A DNA stretch of 64,000 bases, taken from positions 1,116,001 through 1,180,000 of the forward strand of contig JAMXSV010000026.1 in NCBI GenBank assembly GCA_027559495.1, in the 5' to 3' direction. Under the pieces are notes generated by a model. That model had not been told where the DNA came from, searched no databases, and saw only the letters and a list, made by a program, of their open reading frames with translations. This DNA comes from Aurifilum marmelostoma. Lineage: Eukaryota > Ascomycota > Sordariomycetes > Diaporthales > Cryphonectriaceae. The translations under genes were made by a program, and so were the position numbers. Of the stretch, positions 35,098 to 47,595 are shown in pieces (positions within the stretch are counted from its first letter, which is position 1; the number at the start of each line of letters is the position of its first letter).

Positions 35098-35830
35098 TCA
35101 CCCCTCATTTACTTGCCCTCCCTCAACCTCCTCTCCACCACCACCACCCCCACCACCCCCCAGCTTCCTCCGCAACACCGCAAAAACAAGCCACCTCTTT
35201 CGCCCCGCCGGGTCCTCAATGCCCCGGTCCCAAGCCCACTCCCTCTCGACCCCGTCACAGTCCCGCTCCCAGATCCTCTCGACCTCGAGCCCGGCGCCCG
35301 CCAGCCTCCCTTCCTCGAGGAACCCCCGCATCGCCGCCCGCCCCGAGTGGAACCCCCGCCACGCACCAGCACCGCGCCCGGGGCCCCTCGCGCAGGAACC
35401 AGGCCACGGACCGCACGAGGTTGTCGTGCTGCCAGGGCATCCAGAGGCAGTCGCAGATCAGGACCCTGTCGAAGGCGCCGCGGCCTGTGGCGGGGGAGAA
35501 AGGAGAAGAAGAAGAAGTTGTGGGTGGGGATGAGGAGGAGTCAGCAACAAGGTCGCCCCAGGCGTGGCCTGCGACTTCGAACTCGGCGACGCGGGCCAGC
35601 GGCGAGTTGGAGGGCACTAGATTGCGCACGGCATTGTCGCGCAGGTTGGCGAGGACCGCCGGGGAAGGGTAGTCTGTGATGACGACGCGGCCGGCGCCGT
35701 GGAGAGCGGCGAGGAGGGATGGCAGGGCTGTGCCGGCGCCGAGCTCGATGGTGGACAGGCCCGTGATGTCGAGGTCTGTGAGGGGCGGGCCGAGGGGGCT
35801 CTGCAGGGCCGGTGGTGGAGTGGTTGTCTT

Positions 35831-35869
<39 letters not shown>

Positions 35870-36320
35870 GCTGAGGAGGGTGCCGGCCTCGACAAACTCG
35901 GCGAGGAGGAGGGAGGCGTTCCAGAGGTAGTGGCTGAAGAGCTGGCGGTCCTCGTCGCCGTCGGGATCGGCGAGGCTGATGTGGAGTGGTTTTGGGAGGT
36001 GAGGGCTTGTGTAGAGCAGGCCGTGGTCTGCATCGCCGTCTGGAAGAGGAGTGTGTTAGATGATAGTTACAGGATAGGACAGGAGGGTGGAGGGCTGAGC
36101 TCATTTGGTCTCGTGCAGTCGAGATGGGCATGTCTCTCTTGATCCGAGATGCAAACAATATTCATGCAAGACATCAAACATTGACAATCTTCAAAATGAA
36201 CAGTCACCTACGCAGGTTCATGGTATCATCCTCAAAGACCACCCCAAGCGAGTCCCCAAAGAAGTCCTCCGGGTCCTCCATCGGCTCACCAGCCGGCGTC
36301 AACCTGAGAGCCAGCGCCAT
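35098..36320 (-). pseudogene. Family-16 (NNT1/EFM-like) methyltransferase with an apparent frameshift
   Basis: Exon 1 is 36320-36212 and exon 2 is 36039-35098, separated by a 172-bp intron (donor GTAGGT, acceptor CAG). The N-terminus (EDPEDFFGDSLGVVFEDD) and YTSPHLPKPLHISLADP lead to FSHYLWNASLLLAEFVEAG. SAM motif I (TIELGAGTALPSLLAA, ~131-146) and VVITDYPSP follow, then FDRVLICDCLWMPWQHDNLV. This marks the METTL21/NNT1-like family-16 methyltransferases, which modify protein lysines or N-termini. The substrate is unknown. Near residue 264 the conserved frame shifts: CWCVAG is in one frame and FHSGRAAMRGFLEEGRLAG in the next. One extra base in the C5 run at 35353-35357 explains it. Read literally, the frame ends at 35255, giving 297 residues. 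Without the extra base it would be about 349. It carries its own polyQ run and a Ser-rich insert. A sequencing indel is as likely as a real break. Confidence 0.75.
35834..35866. repeat. (CTG)11 tract encoding polyglutamine in the methyltransferase
   Basis: Eleven perfect CTG units, CAG on the coding strand, insert about ten Gln between the N-terminal conserved block and the SAM-binding motif. Such an insert is not part of the methyltransferase core. Confidence 0.95.
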
Positions 36321-37736
36321 GAACTGAATCACGCCTTGTGCTCTTTGGGTTGAACAACAACAACAAAAAAACGAAAAGGAAGACAGAGATTGATGCCTTT
36401 CTCCTCTGCTCCGTCGGATGGCTCCCCTCCCTTTCTCTCCAGCTCAGAGAGGAAGAGGCACACACACACCCCCCTTCTCTTGCCGCCCTCGCCTTTCCCT
36501 TCAGGACACCGACCCGACCAAGACGTGTGCAACAAGAAGATTGAAAAAAAAATAAAAATAAAAAGAAGTTAAAGATAAAAATAAAAGAATGTCGACGTCT
36601 CGAAGCGCCGGCCTCCTATGCAGGGCCCACACGTGGGGGTGTCTCTCACAGACGCAAGCACCTCGCCTCGTTGCCAAGGGAGGTAGTAGAGGCTTGTGTG
36701 TGTGTGTGTGTGTGTGTGTTGGTTGTCCGTATGCATGCAAGTGTCTGTCTATGTCAGCACAGCCTCCCCCTCCCGCGGGAAAAGGGCAGTACTTACTGGA
36801 CGGTTCGAACCCTCACCCGCTATTTTTGGTCACACACTCTCACACACACACACTTACTTTTATAGGCGCCGCTCCGTATGTGCGAGTTTTTGCACTGCAC
36901 TTGGGCTAAGCAAGCAGGTTTTGCTGTATGGTGTGGAGGCCTGGTGTGTGTGAGAGTGAGAGCTGCAGATATTCGGAGCCCCCAAACTTCTTTTTTTTCT
37001 TACTTGCGTTTTTTCTTTTCTTTTCTTTGCCTTCTTCTTTCCTGCAAGGAACGTCCGTTGTACACATACACACACACACACACAGAGTGCATATGCATGT
37101 ATCTATTTCGGTGATGATGTGGGGGTTTCTTCTGGATGACGGGGTGTGTGACTGACTGTGTTGCGGTCAGACTGCCAAAGCAAGGCTCGGAATGGGATTA
37201 CCCCCCCCCCCCCCTCACTTGAATTTTCTTCATCCTCTCTCTCACATGCAAACATACATACATGCTAGATCCAGGGTTAGGGTTATGGCGGGCCCACAGC
37301 CTCTCCTGTCACAGGCAGCCGGAGACCACATCTGGAGACCCGGGGTCCACGGTGGATACCTCGTCCATGGTCGGGAATCGACGGAGGCACTCGGGCTTCG
37401 GACCAATTCTCTGCTTCGGATTAATTGGGAGTCTATCGTGGTCTCTCTCGGTGTGCAGAACTGGTGGAAGGTTATTTTTACTTTGTTTTCTTGTGATAGA
37501 TAATGTATACTTATTTTGCGTTGTGACGGAAAAAAAGAAGGAGAGGAAAGAAGAGAAAGAAAAAAAGGGAAATCTAGAAATTGATAATATTGTCTCGAGA
37601 CGAAAGGAAGAAGCACCTGTTTGAGCCCTTTGACGACGAAGAAAATCCAGGGCTAATTGTTCGAATCGTCACCCGAATAGAGTTGGGAATAATATCCTCT
37701 CGCAGGGAGACAAAAGTCTGGACTACGACAGGAAAA
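36321..37736. other. Divergent promoter region, methyltransferase / AhpD-like genes
   Basis: The 1.4 kb between two divergent start codons must carry both promoters and leaders. It holds an A-rich stretch (36543-36585), TG microsatellite (36695-36719), CA runs (36840-36853, 37066-37084), a T-rich tract (36988-37030), a C run (37201-37214) and two telomere-like units, GGGTTAGGGTTA, near 37274. No gene is seen. Confidence 0.55.
36695..36719. repeat. (TG)n microsatellite in the divergent promoter
   Basis: About twelve TG units lie between the divergent methyltransferase and AhpD-like genes. The tract could form Z-DNA, but no function is shown. Confidence 0.93.
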
Positions 37737-38214
37737 ATGACAGCCTCCCAGCCCACAATCGTCACACCCGCACTCCTCGACACCCTCCGCGCCCAGCCAG
37801 ACCTGCCAGACGACGTGTGGTACCTGGTCGTCGCCACAGCCCTGTGCGTGCTCAACCGGCCCGAGGAGATCCGGACGGTATACGCGCACGCGGTGGGCGC
37901 AGGCCACGGCAAGGCCGGCGTGCAGAACGGCACTGCCGTCCCGGGTGACGACGAGCAGCTCCGGATCGCGCGGCGGATGCGCGAGGCCCTGCTCAAGACG
38001 TCTGCCATAGGCGGGCTGCCCAGGGTGCGTGAACGATGAAGGTGACGGGGCGGCAGCACCAGCACCAGCACCAGGCGTGGAAGAAGAAGAATGGCAGAAG
38101 TCCTTCTTCTGTGTCCTTGCACTCGTTGTCCTCCTCTCCCAATATACTTGACCAAGATGGACCACCATCATCATCACCACCACTAGGGCCTCTGCTTGAC
38201 CCTCATCTCTCTCT

Positions 38215-38280
<66 letters not shown>

Positions 38281-39264
38281 CGCACACAAAACACACTGCT
38301 GACCCCACCCCAAACAGACCATCAACGCCCTCCAAGAGCTCAAAAAGGTCGTCCCCGCCCACCTGGCCGACGAGCCAGACCAGCAGCCACCCTCCTCGCC
38401 CACGGGCCGGCGGCGGGACGTGTACGACACGCCCACGGCCCAGGTGCTGGCGCGCGGGCGGCGCTTCTTCGACGCCTGCTACGGCAAGGTGGCGGGGCGG
38501 GTGATGGCGGCGCTGGACCACAGCGGCACCGAGGACCTGGGCCTGGCGGTGCGGCTCACGTACGGCTATGTGCTGAGCACGACGGCCGTCCTGGGGGAGA
38601 CGGAGACTTCTTTTGTCATGATTGCGGGGCTGGTGCCGCAGGATGTGAGTCTTTTTTTTTTTTTTTTTTTCTTCTTCTTCTTTTTGCTTGGTGTTTTTGC
38701 TTCCTTTTTTTCCCCCCCCTCTCATGTTGTCTGCTTCTCTGTGTGTGTGTGTCTCTGTGGTCTTTGCACTCCCCTCCTCTCCTCCTTCACCCCATCCTGG
38801 CCCAGCTGGCCTGCCTGCCTATACCGTAATAAGACAGACGGTCATAGATGGGAATGAATGTACACGTGCCAGCACTACTGGAACCCCAAACAGGAAAGCA
38901 AAATGTTGGGAGAAAAAAAAAAAGAAGAAGACACACACAGGAAGAGAAAACGTAGGAAGGTGGCGACTGGTCTGTATCCACGCACCACCCGAGACAAGAA
39001 ACTATCCCCGCGACCCCTCATTTTTATCTTCCTCTCTTTCTTTATCTGACAACGACCCCCTCCCTAAAAAAAAAACAGGTGAACCCACAGCTCAAGGGAC
39101 ACCTCAAGGGAGCCCTGAACGGCGGCGCAGGAGTCGGACAGGTGCGCGCGGTGAGACAGGTGGCCATCCACGTGTGCGAGGCTGCCGGCATGAGGGTCCT
39201 CTCTGGGGAGGAGGGGGTGGGCTTTGGTGCGTGGGGGTGGAGGACCGAGGTTCAAGATCTTTAG
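37737..39264 (+). CDS. AhpD / carboxymuconolactone-decarboxylase-like protein
   Basis: Three exons: 37737-38024, 38318-38644 and 39079-39264, giving 266 residues. Both introns are phase 0 and unusually long for this window (293 and 434 bp), with donors GTGCGT and GTGAGT and acceptors CAG. The joined product reads GGLPR-TINALQELKK and MIAGLVPQD-VNPQLKGHLKGAL across the junctions. The N-terminus begins MTASQPTIVTPALLDTLRAQ, and LRIARRMREALLKTSAIGGL is the helical hairpin typical of AhpD-like proteins. The Cys pair used by true AhpD (C-x2-C) is not visible, so a peroxidase-reductant role is not supported. I know fungal relatives only as uncharacterised AhpD-like proteins. An in-frame upstream extension from 37581 lacks conserved sequence, so I start at 37737, which has A at -3. 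Confidence 0.85.
38218..38278. repeat. (CA)30 microsatellite inside an intron
   Basis: About 61 bases of perfect CA repeat lie in intron 1 of the AhpD-like gene, about 40 bases before its acceptor. This is the longest dinucleotide tract in the window and accounts for a fifth of the intron. Confidence 0.97.
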
Positions 39265-40074
39265 GAGACATACATTTTTTTTATTTCTTTTTTGACATCT
39301 GATGAATCATTTTTTTGGGGGGGGGGGGGGGGGGATGTTTTCTTCGGGGGGGGGAGGTTTCTTGCCAAGTGACTGGGGAACAAGAAGGGTCTCTCTCCCC
39401 CGCTTTCTTCCACCCCCTCCTCGACTGTTGTCCTCTTGTTCTGGACCCCTCGAAAACGGGGGGCGGGGGAAAGAGATCATGGCGGGTAGGATAGAGATAG
39501 AGTTACAGTTTTTGGCGTTAGTGAGGCTAGGCCATGTGCAAGATGGTGGTGGAGGAGGAGGAGGAGGAGGAGGAGGAGTGGTGGTGGTTCGAGGGATGGG
39601 GGCGGATTTGTCGAGCTCTTGTGTCGTCGGAAGGGGTCCAGACCAACAACCCCCCGCCGCGCCGGCCCAGACCCCTATGGTGAATCCTCGGCCGGGCTGG
39701 ACTGGGCTGGGTGCAGCGGAAGCACCAAGATCCGTCCGGCCTGCGTGTACATGGGGAGTGTTTGTCGGCGGCATGTGTACTATTCGACACCACCACTCGA
39801 CAAGTAAAAAAAGATGGTGAGGACGTTGAGTTGCCTCGGTCGAGAGTGGGCTGAGTGGGTTTGTACCAAAGAAAGAGAAAACGGCCCAAAACGAAAAAAA
39901 GAGAGAAGGAAAAAAGTGATAGTCTGAAACTTAGATGCTGCAAGTACCTCTCGAGACCACGCGGCATTGATAGATAGGATTTAGGATTGGAAAATAATCA
40001 TGCGTGCATGTCCAGTTTGGGGCAACAAGAGGCGTCGCCAGCCCCGCTGGAGGATAGCGTACCAGAGAAATGCC

Positions 40075-40099
40075 AAAAAAAAAAAAAAAAAAAAAAAAA
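40075..40099. repeat. Poly-A run of about 25 bases
   Basis: Uninterrupted A run followed by more A/G-rich sequence to about 40135. It could be the scar of a retroposed sequence, but I find no target-site duplication or body next to it. Confidence 0.9.
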
Positions 40100-43000
40100 G
40101 GAAAGAAAGAAAGAAAAAAAAAAAAAAAAGAAGAAAACGCACCACTTTGTCTTTTGAGGGTCCAGTTCGAGATCTCTGGTTCATGTACGGTAACTGTTTG
40201 GGGCATGCTATAGCCTGTAGGGAGGTCGGATTATAGGAAACCAACAGGCAGTGTCGCAAGAGAAGAGAACACAACCAGCCAACACAGGAAATTTAATAAT
40301 AATAAAAATATGACAAAATAAGGTGAGAAAAAATAAAATAAAGATCAAAGAATGCAAGGCCACGCGGGCGACACGTTCCATGCAGCTGCCACATGCGTCG
40401 CCGTGCCTGCTTGGCTAACCTTACCTCGACCTACTTGCGGCCAACATAAAGTGCGCAAGGGTTCGGGGTGTTGGTGGTGGTGGTGTTGGTTCTGTGTCAG
40501 TGCCTCTGAGAAGGGCAGGGCCTGTGGCCGACTGCTGACTGAACGAGGGAGTCCGAAACTCCCCCAACGCTGTGTGAGGGTCCTCGACCGATGAGGCTCA
40601 AAATGCAGACCAGGGGAGGGTTGGCCCAGCTCACTCATCCTCCTCCTCGAGTGACCTGTCCTCCTACTACACACACAGTAACTCGTCTCTCTCCTCGACT
40701 CAAGATGCCTCTCTGGCTCAACCCCCGGGGGCCTGCCCACAGAAGAGCAAACCCCACACCACCTGGGCGCAGGTAAGCGGGAGATCCTGGCGGCCGCTCC
40801 CAGGCTGTTCGTGTGGGTTTTTACAAGCTCGCACGGAATCCTTCTGTGCGGCCTCGCTGTAGTCTCCAGCCCTTCTTCCCCTATTCACCTCAACACTTTT
40901 TTTTTTTTTTTTTTTTTTTTGACCAGTACTGTATCTTGTATGTGTATGTACACCCACCCACCACCCACGACTTCCTCCCCCTCCCCCCCCTGGTCATTTC
41001 AGCCACCCTTTCCTTTCCCCCGCCCCTTCCCTAGGGGGCAGCAGCAGGCGGTCTGTGTGTGCGCACTATACATGTGTGTGTGCGTGTGTGCGTGTGTGCG
41101 TGTGTGTGCTGGGGGGGGGGGGCGGCAAAGAGGGGGGGAGGGGAAGGGAATGGAAAATAAAACACACGGCCGTAGGCGGTGTGGGCCGAGATAGGAAATG
41201 TCGTGGAGGTCCGACAAAAAAGATGCAGGGCTCAAAGGACTGGACAGGACTGGGGATGTTGTGGTTTTGCAATTCCGCGGTACCCGTGGAGATGAAGCCT
41301 CCGCCTAACACATGAGCAGTGGGTACAGTACGTACAGCAAAGTCTGTCTCTCTCTTGTCTCTATAGTGTACTTGTCTGGTTGTCTATTGGGATGATGATC
41401 CCTTTTTTTCTTTTCTTTTCTTTTTGTTTTTTGTTGTTGTTACGCAGTCTCAGCAAGTCCGAAGTCCGTGGCGGCTTATGCATAATACACTGACAATAAT
41501 CCTGCGTCAAGCAGAGAGAGAGAGAAAAAAGAAAAAAAAAACCCCCCCGCCACCACCAAATTACAAGCACAGAGAAAGAGGATACTGTCGGCAGAAGAAG
41601 AAGAAGGTTTCCGGCTGTACATAGTAGTACCACAATGGTTCCTCTGATGCCCAAGGCCGTCCTCCCCACGCTGCTGGGTGGCACGTCGGACATGCCCACC
41701 GACCACCACCAGAAGAAGACACCAGCGATGGGAAGAAGGAGGGGGGGGGGCGGTCCTCCCCGGCGGGGACGATACGACATTGCACATGACATGGACATTT
41801 CGCCATGCGCGACTCGCTCGCCCAGGCAGCCAGCACAAAACATTCCCATAGCACGGCACGTACTTTACATGGTTGCATCGCGGCGGGTACGCGGGCACGG
41901 GTGGGATCGCCCAGATTCGTTTTTCCCATATCCACTCCCGATGGCAGCACGCATATGAATTACCTGGGGGAGAAAAGGTCAACAGAAAAGAAAAAAAAAA
42001 AGAAAGGAAAAAAAGTATATCGCACACGGACCAGTGGATAGATACGATATCATAGTAGTAGACACATGTACAGATCGCACAAATGCTCGGGGAAAATTCC
42101 ACCATTGAATTCCTGGGGATGTCACTGTAGAGTTCGGATCCGACCACGGTGTACCGCCCCCCCCCCCCCCTTTTTTTTTCTCTCTTTTGATTTTACTGCA
42201 GTATGGCAGGCAATATCAGTGGAGACCCCCAAGAGAAAGCATCACGAACAACAATCACAATCCCCTGCCTGTGTCGCCAATCTGTCACGAAAAGGGTCCG
42301 CGGGGGGGGGGGGAGGAGAGGATGGGAAGGCCCTGGCCCAGCACAGACAAAAATCCTCCTTGTGTAACACCAGAGAAAGAGTCACCCAAAAAAACAATAA
42401 ATGGTCTGTCATCGTAAAAACGCGGCCTACATACCGCACCGCCAGGGGTGTGTCAAGTCATGCCAGGCCCGCAGGACAGGATCTCGCCCGCCCTGGGACA
42501 AATAAAACCCCCTACCCTCCATTCCGAATCCTCCTTGTCCGCCACGAATAATACCCTGAGGGAAAATAGCCGTCAAGAGTAGCACGTTGCGAGAGGCCCG
42601 GCAGAAAAGGGAAGGAAAAAAAAAAATCAAGGGTTCCATTCCTGATGTGCCACAAGCCCGCCTCGGGGGAGGGGGGAGGGGAGAGGGGGAGAGAGAAAGG
42701 CCTGCTGACTGCACTCGGCGAATTTTGACAGACTGGTACCACGACATGTATCCAACACAAAGTAGACTGTGCGCATGAAACTTTTTGTGAGACATGCATG
42801 CACAGAGATTGAAGAAAAGAAAAGAGAATGGGCGGCGCATGTCTCAGGCCAGGCACACACACACACACGCACACACATACACACACACATCGGCCCACAC
42901 CGATCTGGATGCTCGCTGCACAACAAATACAACCCAAACCAACACATCACAGGGGATATTGAGGGGGGGGAGGAAAATTTAAAAGGAAAGAGGAAATTCG

Positions 43001-43694
43001 GCATCTCTGTCCCGTCTCTCTGCACCGTCTCATTCGCAAACAAGACCATATCCGGATAATGATGTTCAGAGAAAGACACACACACACACACAAGAGCACG
43101 CACACCTGCATGCATATTTTCCCCACTCGTGCGGTTCGTCTGGTGGTCTGGTTCCTCCATGGGAAAAGAAAGGAAAAAGTCAAGTACATACATACTTGAT
43201 GGAGATACGTAGAGGCGAAAAGGAAACAAAACAAGGTACCCCACCCCACTGGCTGGTGGTTTCGTTTGTCTTTTCCTCTTCTTTTCCCATACACCCCCCC
43301 CCCCGCCTTCTTCCTCGTCCCCCAAATCTCGGATGTGCCATGTGCCGCTGCAGCACCCCTGTGGCTGGACGATGGCCGGACCCTCCTATGGGATACTTGC
43401 CCTCGCTTAACAAAATCGTGCATGTATAGTTAGCAAGGGGGGGGGGGGGAAGGTCGGTAGGGGCGGCGTGGAGGGGCGGCAGCCTCATTTTCCCCAGGAA
43501 GTAGAAGAAAGAAGAGAAAAAAAAAAAAAAAAAAGGTAAGCCGTATTAAAGATCAATCTCGTGCAAAGTCGTGTCAGCGCAGCCCTGCAGGATCGTAAAC
43601 CATCGTTGACGGTGGTGATTTAAGATGGACATCATCCACGGGGCGCAGGTACATACGTCTCCGGTCGATCCGCCGTGCTGGGGCTGGGGCGGCA

Positions 43695-43715
43695 ATCAAT
43701 CAATCAATCAATCAC
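43695..43715. repeat. (AATC)n tetranucleotide repeat
   Basis: Five tandem AATC units. A related GATT run lies near 44518-44532. Confidence 0.9.
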
Positions 43716-46700
43716 TAATCAGTTTTGAGAGAGAGAGGGGGGGGGGGGATCTCGGGATACCAACATGCATAGTATTGGGTTTTATAATATGTCAATCATG
43801 TTATAGTTACAACAGACATACATTGCGGTGTGCATTTGTAAGTCGTTGTGGGAACAAGTACCTCCAGACAAGGCTGTGGATCTCTTACTCGAGGAGAAGA
43901 GGAAGGGGGGAGTAAAAAAAAAAAAAAGCCGAACAAGGGGTGTTGGTAATGTAGATTGTCAAATAAGGCAAGTCCATCAGAGATTGAGACATGACCAAGT
44001 CAGTTGAGCAGGAATTGCAGAGAGGGGGGGGGGGGTGTGTGGGTGGGCTTGGGGCTACAGCACTGTGTATCGATGACAAGCACGATCCTTTTCCCCATGC
44101 CCACCCAAAGCCGTGCGGACAGGAATCAAGGTGAGTGAGTATACTTACCTCGAGAGATGCCAAGCTTGGGCACTAAAATGACCAAAAAAAAAGTGAGCCC
44201 ACATCAAATCACATCATCCATCATCATCATCATCATCATCACCGAAATCAGACACTAACAAACCCCCCTCCCCCCCCCCCCCACCTCCTTCCAAGATAGA
44301 TAGATCACTGATGCAGTGATATGCTGATGAATGGGCAAAATTCCCATGGCGGCGGGCGGGCTGGGAACGGGAGAGAAGCGGGCGGGGAGGGAGGGGGAAG
44401 GAAGGGATAAGGGTTTCATTCAGGAACCCTTGTCTCGCAGGGGTGGCGGGAAGGTTAAAGCTACCATTCTGTCGGTGTCGGCCTTTTTTTTTTTTTTCCT
44501 TTTTTTTTTTTTTTTTTTTGATTGATTGATTGAGTGCGCCAGTCACTCTCGGAGGGAGAGTGGGGTGGGAAGACTTGTTTCACCTGCTGTGCTGTTGCCA
44601 TTGTACATTATACATATTATGGGATGATATATGTGCCACTAGAGAAGGTAGAGTTTAATATCGCCATGGTCGAGCAGGCATGCAGAGTTTCAGAGAGTGA
44701 AGAAGGAGACACGAGATGGTCCCCCCCCCTCCCTCCAATCCCCTGCTCAGAGACTAAGGCAAGGAGGGGGGGAAGGGGGGGGGGGCAACATTAGTCTCAT
44801 GACCACCAGACCAAGCAACTCCGGAGGAGGATGAGGTAAATGTCCTCTGGGAAGGATGCCGAATAGACGAGAAGGAATAAGAGGAGGAACAAACACACTT
44901 CCACGCAGAAAAGTCTCGGCATCTTGCTGACGATAGGGCGTAGAGAAAGGAAGAAGGCCAAGGGGTTGTGTGTGTGTTGGGGGGGGGGGTTGGTTCGGTA
45001 TACTCGTGACGGACGGCATCCTCGTTGGCCCGTCGCACCTCATCGATCGGGGCTTTTCCATGCACATGCACATGCACGTAAATCTCGGGGGAGGAGGGGA
45101 AAAGGGGGTGGTGACCAGAGACAAAACACAATACTTAGCACGGCCCAGAGCGTCGGGACAAATGATGTGTTTTTGTCTGCACGACCTCGTAATCGACACT
45201 GCGTAGCGCCGCAGGCTTAGGCATATGCACGCGCGGGACAATCAAGACCGCGCGAGAGATTGGTTCGGAGGAACCAGGGACAAGACGAGAGAGGCACTAA
45301 CTGGACCAACACGACGATCTTTTCTTCTTTTTTTTGCTCTCCACGCCGGGTGCAGAACAAGACGAGGCCGACGAAGAGAACCGGGGGGGGGGGGCGGAGG
45401 AGGAATGCAACATGATGAAAAATCAAGCCCAGATGGCGTGGCGCCGCCGCCGCCGCCGCCCCCCCGACCCAGGACTCTGGAACCAGCGGTCACCGCTTCT
45501 CCAGCCCATCTCTGGTTCCTCTCTTGTTTCTTTTCTTTCATCCCCCCTCGCCCGCCAACGCCAACGCCAAACAAGTCACTTTCCCACCCCCTCATTCTTC
45601 GGGAGCGGCAACTCCCATCGCCGGTGCCAGTCTGTCGGTGTCGAGATGAACCAGGGCTCACCCCGTCATTCACCTGCGCCCCCTCCCCCCTCAATGGTCT
45701 CTTTTCTTTATTCTACATCTCTGATTTGTTTTGGCTTTCTTTTTCTTTTTTGCCTCCCGCCTAGTGGGCAGATCTGCGTCCGGGACAGGGTGGAAGAGAG
45801 GGGGGGGAGGGGTGGCAGGAGCAGAGATACGCTATAGTAGTAGCCCGGTGATAATCTTGATTTCTTGTATCCCTTCTTGTACTTTCAGAGGGACGACGCC
45901 ACATGAGAGAAGAAGCTCCTGTTTCTCTTGCGGATGTGTCGTTCCCGGCAGATGAGGTCTGCCCGGATGATCTGGCGCCGGCCACAAGTCCACCCCGACA
46001 CAAGTCCAACACAAGTGGCGGCCGCGATTGGAGGGAGGAAAGGGGAGAGGCAAAATAGCAGAAAGAACAAGAAGAAGAAGGAGAAGAAGAAGAAAAAGGT
46101 GATAGCAAGACGGGGTTCAGGGTTGGCGCCACCCCGCGCCCCGCGATTGTCGCGGTCGTCAGCACCAATGGTAGTAGTCGTAGTAGCTTGTGTTATCCTA
46201 AAATCCTGGGCGTGTGTGATGGTGGTACGAGCTGTTTTCTCTACAGACCCGAGACGGGAGAAAAAACCAGCTTGACAAGCAGACACAAAGGGTGTGATGG
46301 ATGGTCCCTCTGCCTTTGCTTTTCTTCCTCCTCCTCTCTTGTTTTTTTTTTTTTTTTTTTTTTTTGGTGGTATCTTCTGTATAATGTGGACAGGAAGACC
46401 AAGTACAAAGAGACCCAATAACCCCAACTGCAGAATGGCCAGACCTACCACTAGCTGTCTGCCCAATTCCATGTGGAACTCTAATCTCGTCATCTGCCAG
46501 GCACGGGCGGTCGGACGTCAGCTTACTGATTCCCGCCCGTCAGGAATGCTTCGACACCCGTCTCTCGTCTTCCTCTCCCCTCTTGAAAGAATGTCATGCT
46601 GTCATCAAACAATGTATCATGTACTATGTGCTGATAAACCACTGTGATGTAGCACGAGATAAATTCCCTTTTCCTTGGCAAAACCACCCCTCCCCCCCTC

Positions 46701-47082
46701 CTCGCGATAGCCCTCTCACCCATCCTCCGAGACCCGGTCCGGAACACTGGCTATCCGGGAGCCTGGACTGAGGATGAGCGGACCAACCATGTGCGCTTCC
46801 AGGGTTGTCCGGTTCCAGTCGCTTGGGTCATCGAGATTGCGGGAATGTCGGATGCTGGGGGGGGGTGGGAGGGGAAGGGTTGCATCGAGCAGGCAGAAAG
46901 CAAAGAAGATGGAGGGAGAAGAAAAAAAGAGGGACGAGAGGACGAAGGGGGAAAAAAAAATATGGCAAGTGCTTAATATGGTTGTGCTATAGAACATGGA
47001 TGGGTACGGTAATTGGGGCATCGCACGAGGGCCGACGGGTCCGTACTGTAGTGCCTACTATGTACTATGGGGAATAGCTCAT

Positions 47083-47102
47083 CTATAGTGGTACCACTAT
47101 AG
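47083..47102. promoter_or_regulatory. Perfect 20-bp palindrome
   Basis: CTATAGTGGTACCACTATAG equals its own reverse complement over all 20 bases. It is flanked by related words (TACTATGTACTATGG at about 47056-47070). It could be a dimeric protein-binding site or a cruciform-forming sequence. No neighbouring gene is known to use it. Confidence 0.6.
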
Positions 47103-47585
47103 TGAGAGCCTGAGGGAGAGACTCGAGTCCCTGGCAGCAGTGGCTTCCCGGGGGGGCTGTCCCTTGGGCTTTTCCAAAAATAGGATACTGGGATTGATCT
47201 TGCTCCGGGTGCAGTAGCGTTGGCTCACACCGCAGGGCCCGGTAGAGAGGTGCCCTAGGTTTGCCCTAGCCCCCAGCCCAGCACAGGTGGATGACCAGAC
47301 GAACCAACAACAACAACAACAACAACCAACAATCAACCAGGGGGGGGGGGGGGGGGGAGTTTGGCCTGCAAGCGTAGTCCCATGCCACAGTACTTTCCAG
47401 AGAGGCAGAAGGATGGAATCGTGGGTACCGAGATGGGCCCAGATCGGATTTCTGATGGAACGGTTACCCTCTTCTCATAGGCTCCTCCTGATTGTAGGGC
47501 AGGAAGGATTTCGACCGTACCTTTCATCTTGTTTTCTGCTGCTTTTCCTTTCACTGTCTGACTCAACACATACAGGGTTTGCACA

Positions 47586-47595
47586 TACCATGGTA
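47586..47595. promoter_or_regulatory. TACYATRGTA palindrome, copy 1
   Basis: TACCATGGTA, a perfect 10-bp palindrome. First of six matches to TACYATRGTA in the gene desert. Confidence 0.45.

Larger units (their letters stand above)
39265..47000. other. Gene desert, first part: homopolymer- and microsatellite-rich
   Basis: No supported gene. The longer open frames on either strand translate to low-complexity runs (polyF/polyS/polyP or polyK) and lack any family motif. Contents include poly-G (39316-39332), A25 (40075-40099), T24 (40897-40920), a (GT)n tract (41070-41108), poly-C and poly-T (42158-42178), CA tracts (42856-42890, 43077-43091) and poly-G (43438-43450). AATC and GATT tetranucleotide runs occur near 43695-43715 and 44518-44532. 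This may be regulatory DNA, an untranslated transcript, or the far upstream region of a gene beyond the window. Confidence 0.55.

Noticed and set aside
36798..36812. Symmetric GGTTCGAACC resembling a tRNA B-box
   Set aside because: No A-box at a proper distance and no stems on either strand.
37274..37287. Telomere-like units GGGTTAGGGTTA
   Set aside because: Only two units, with no array. Isolated copies elsewhere (near 54982 and 63804) show this is background, not a telomere.
41476..43325. Several 150-230-codon minus-strand frames in the gene desert
   Set aside because: Their translations are dominated by homopolymer- and microsatellite-encoded runs, carry no motifs, and overlap equally long frames on the other strand.
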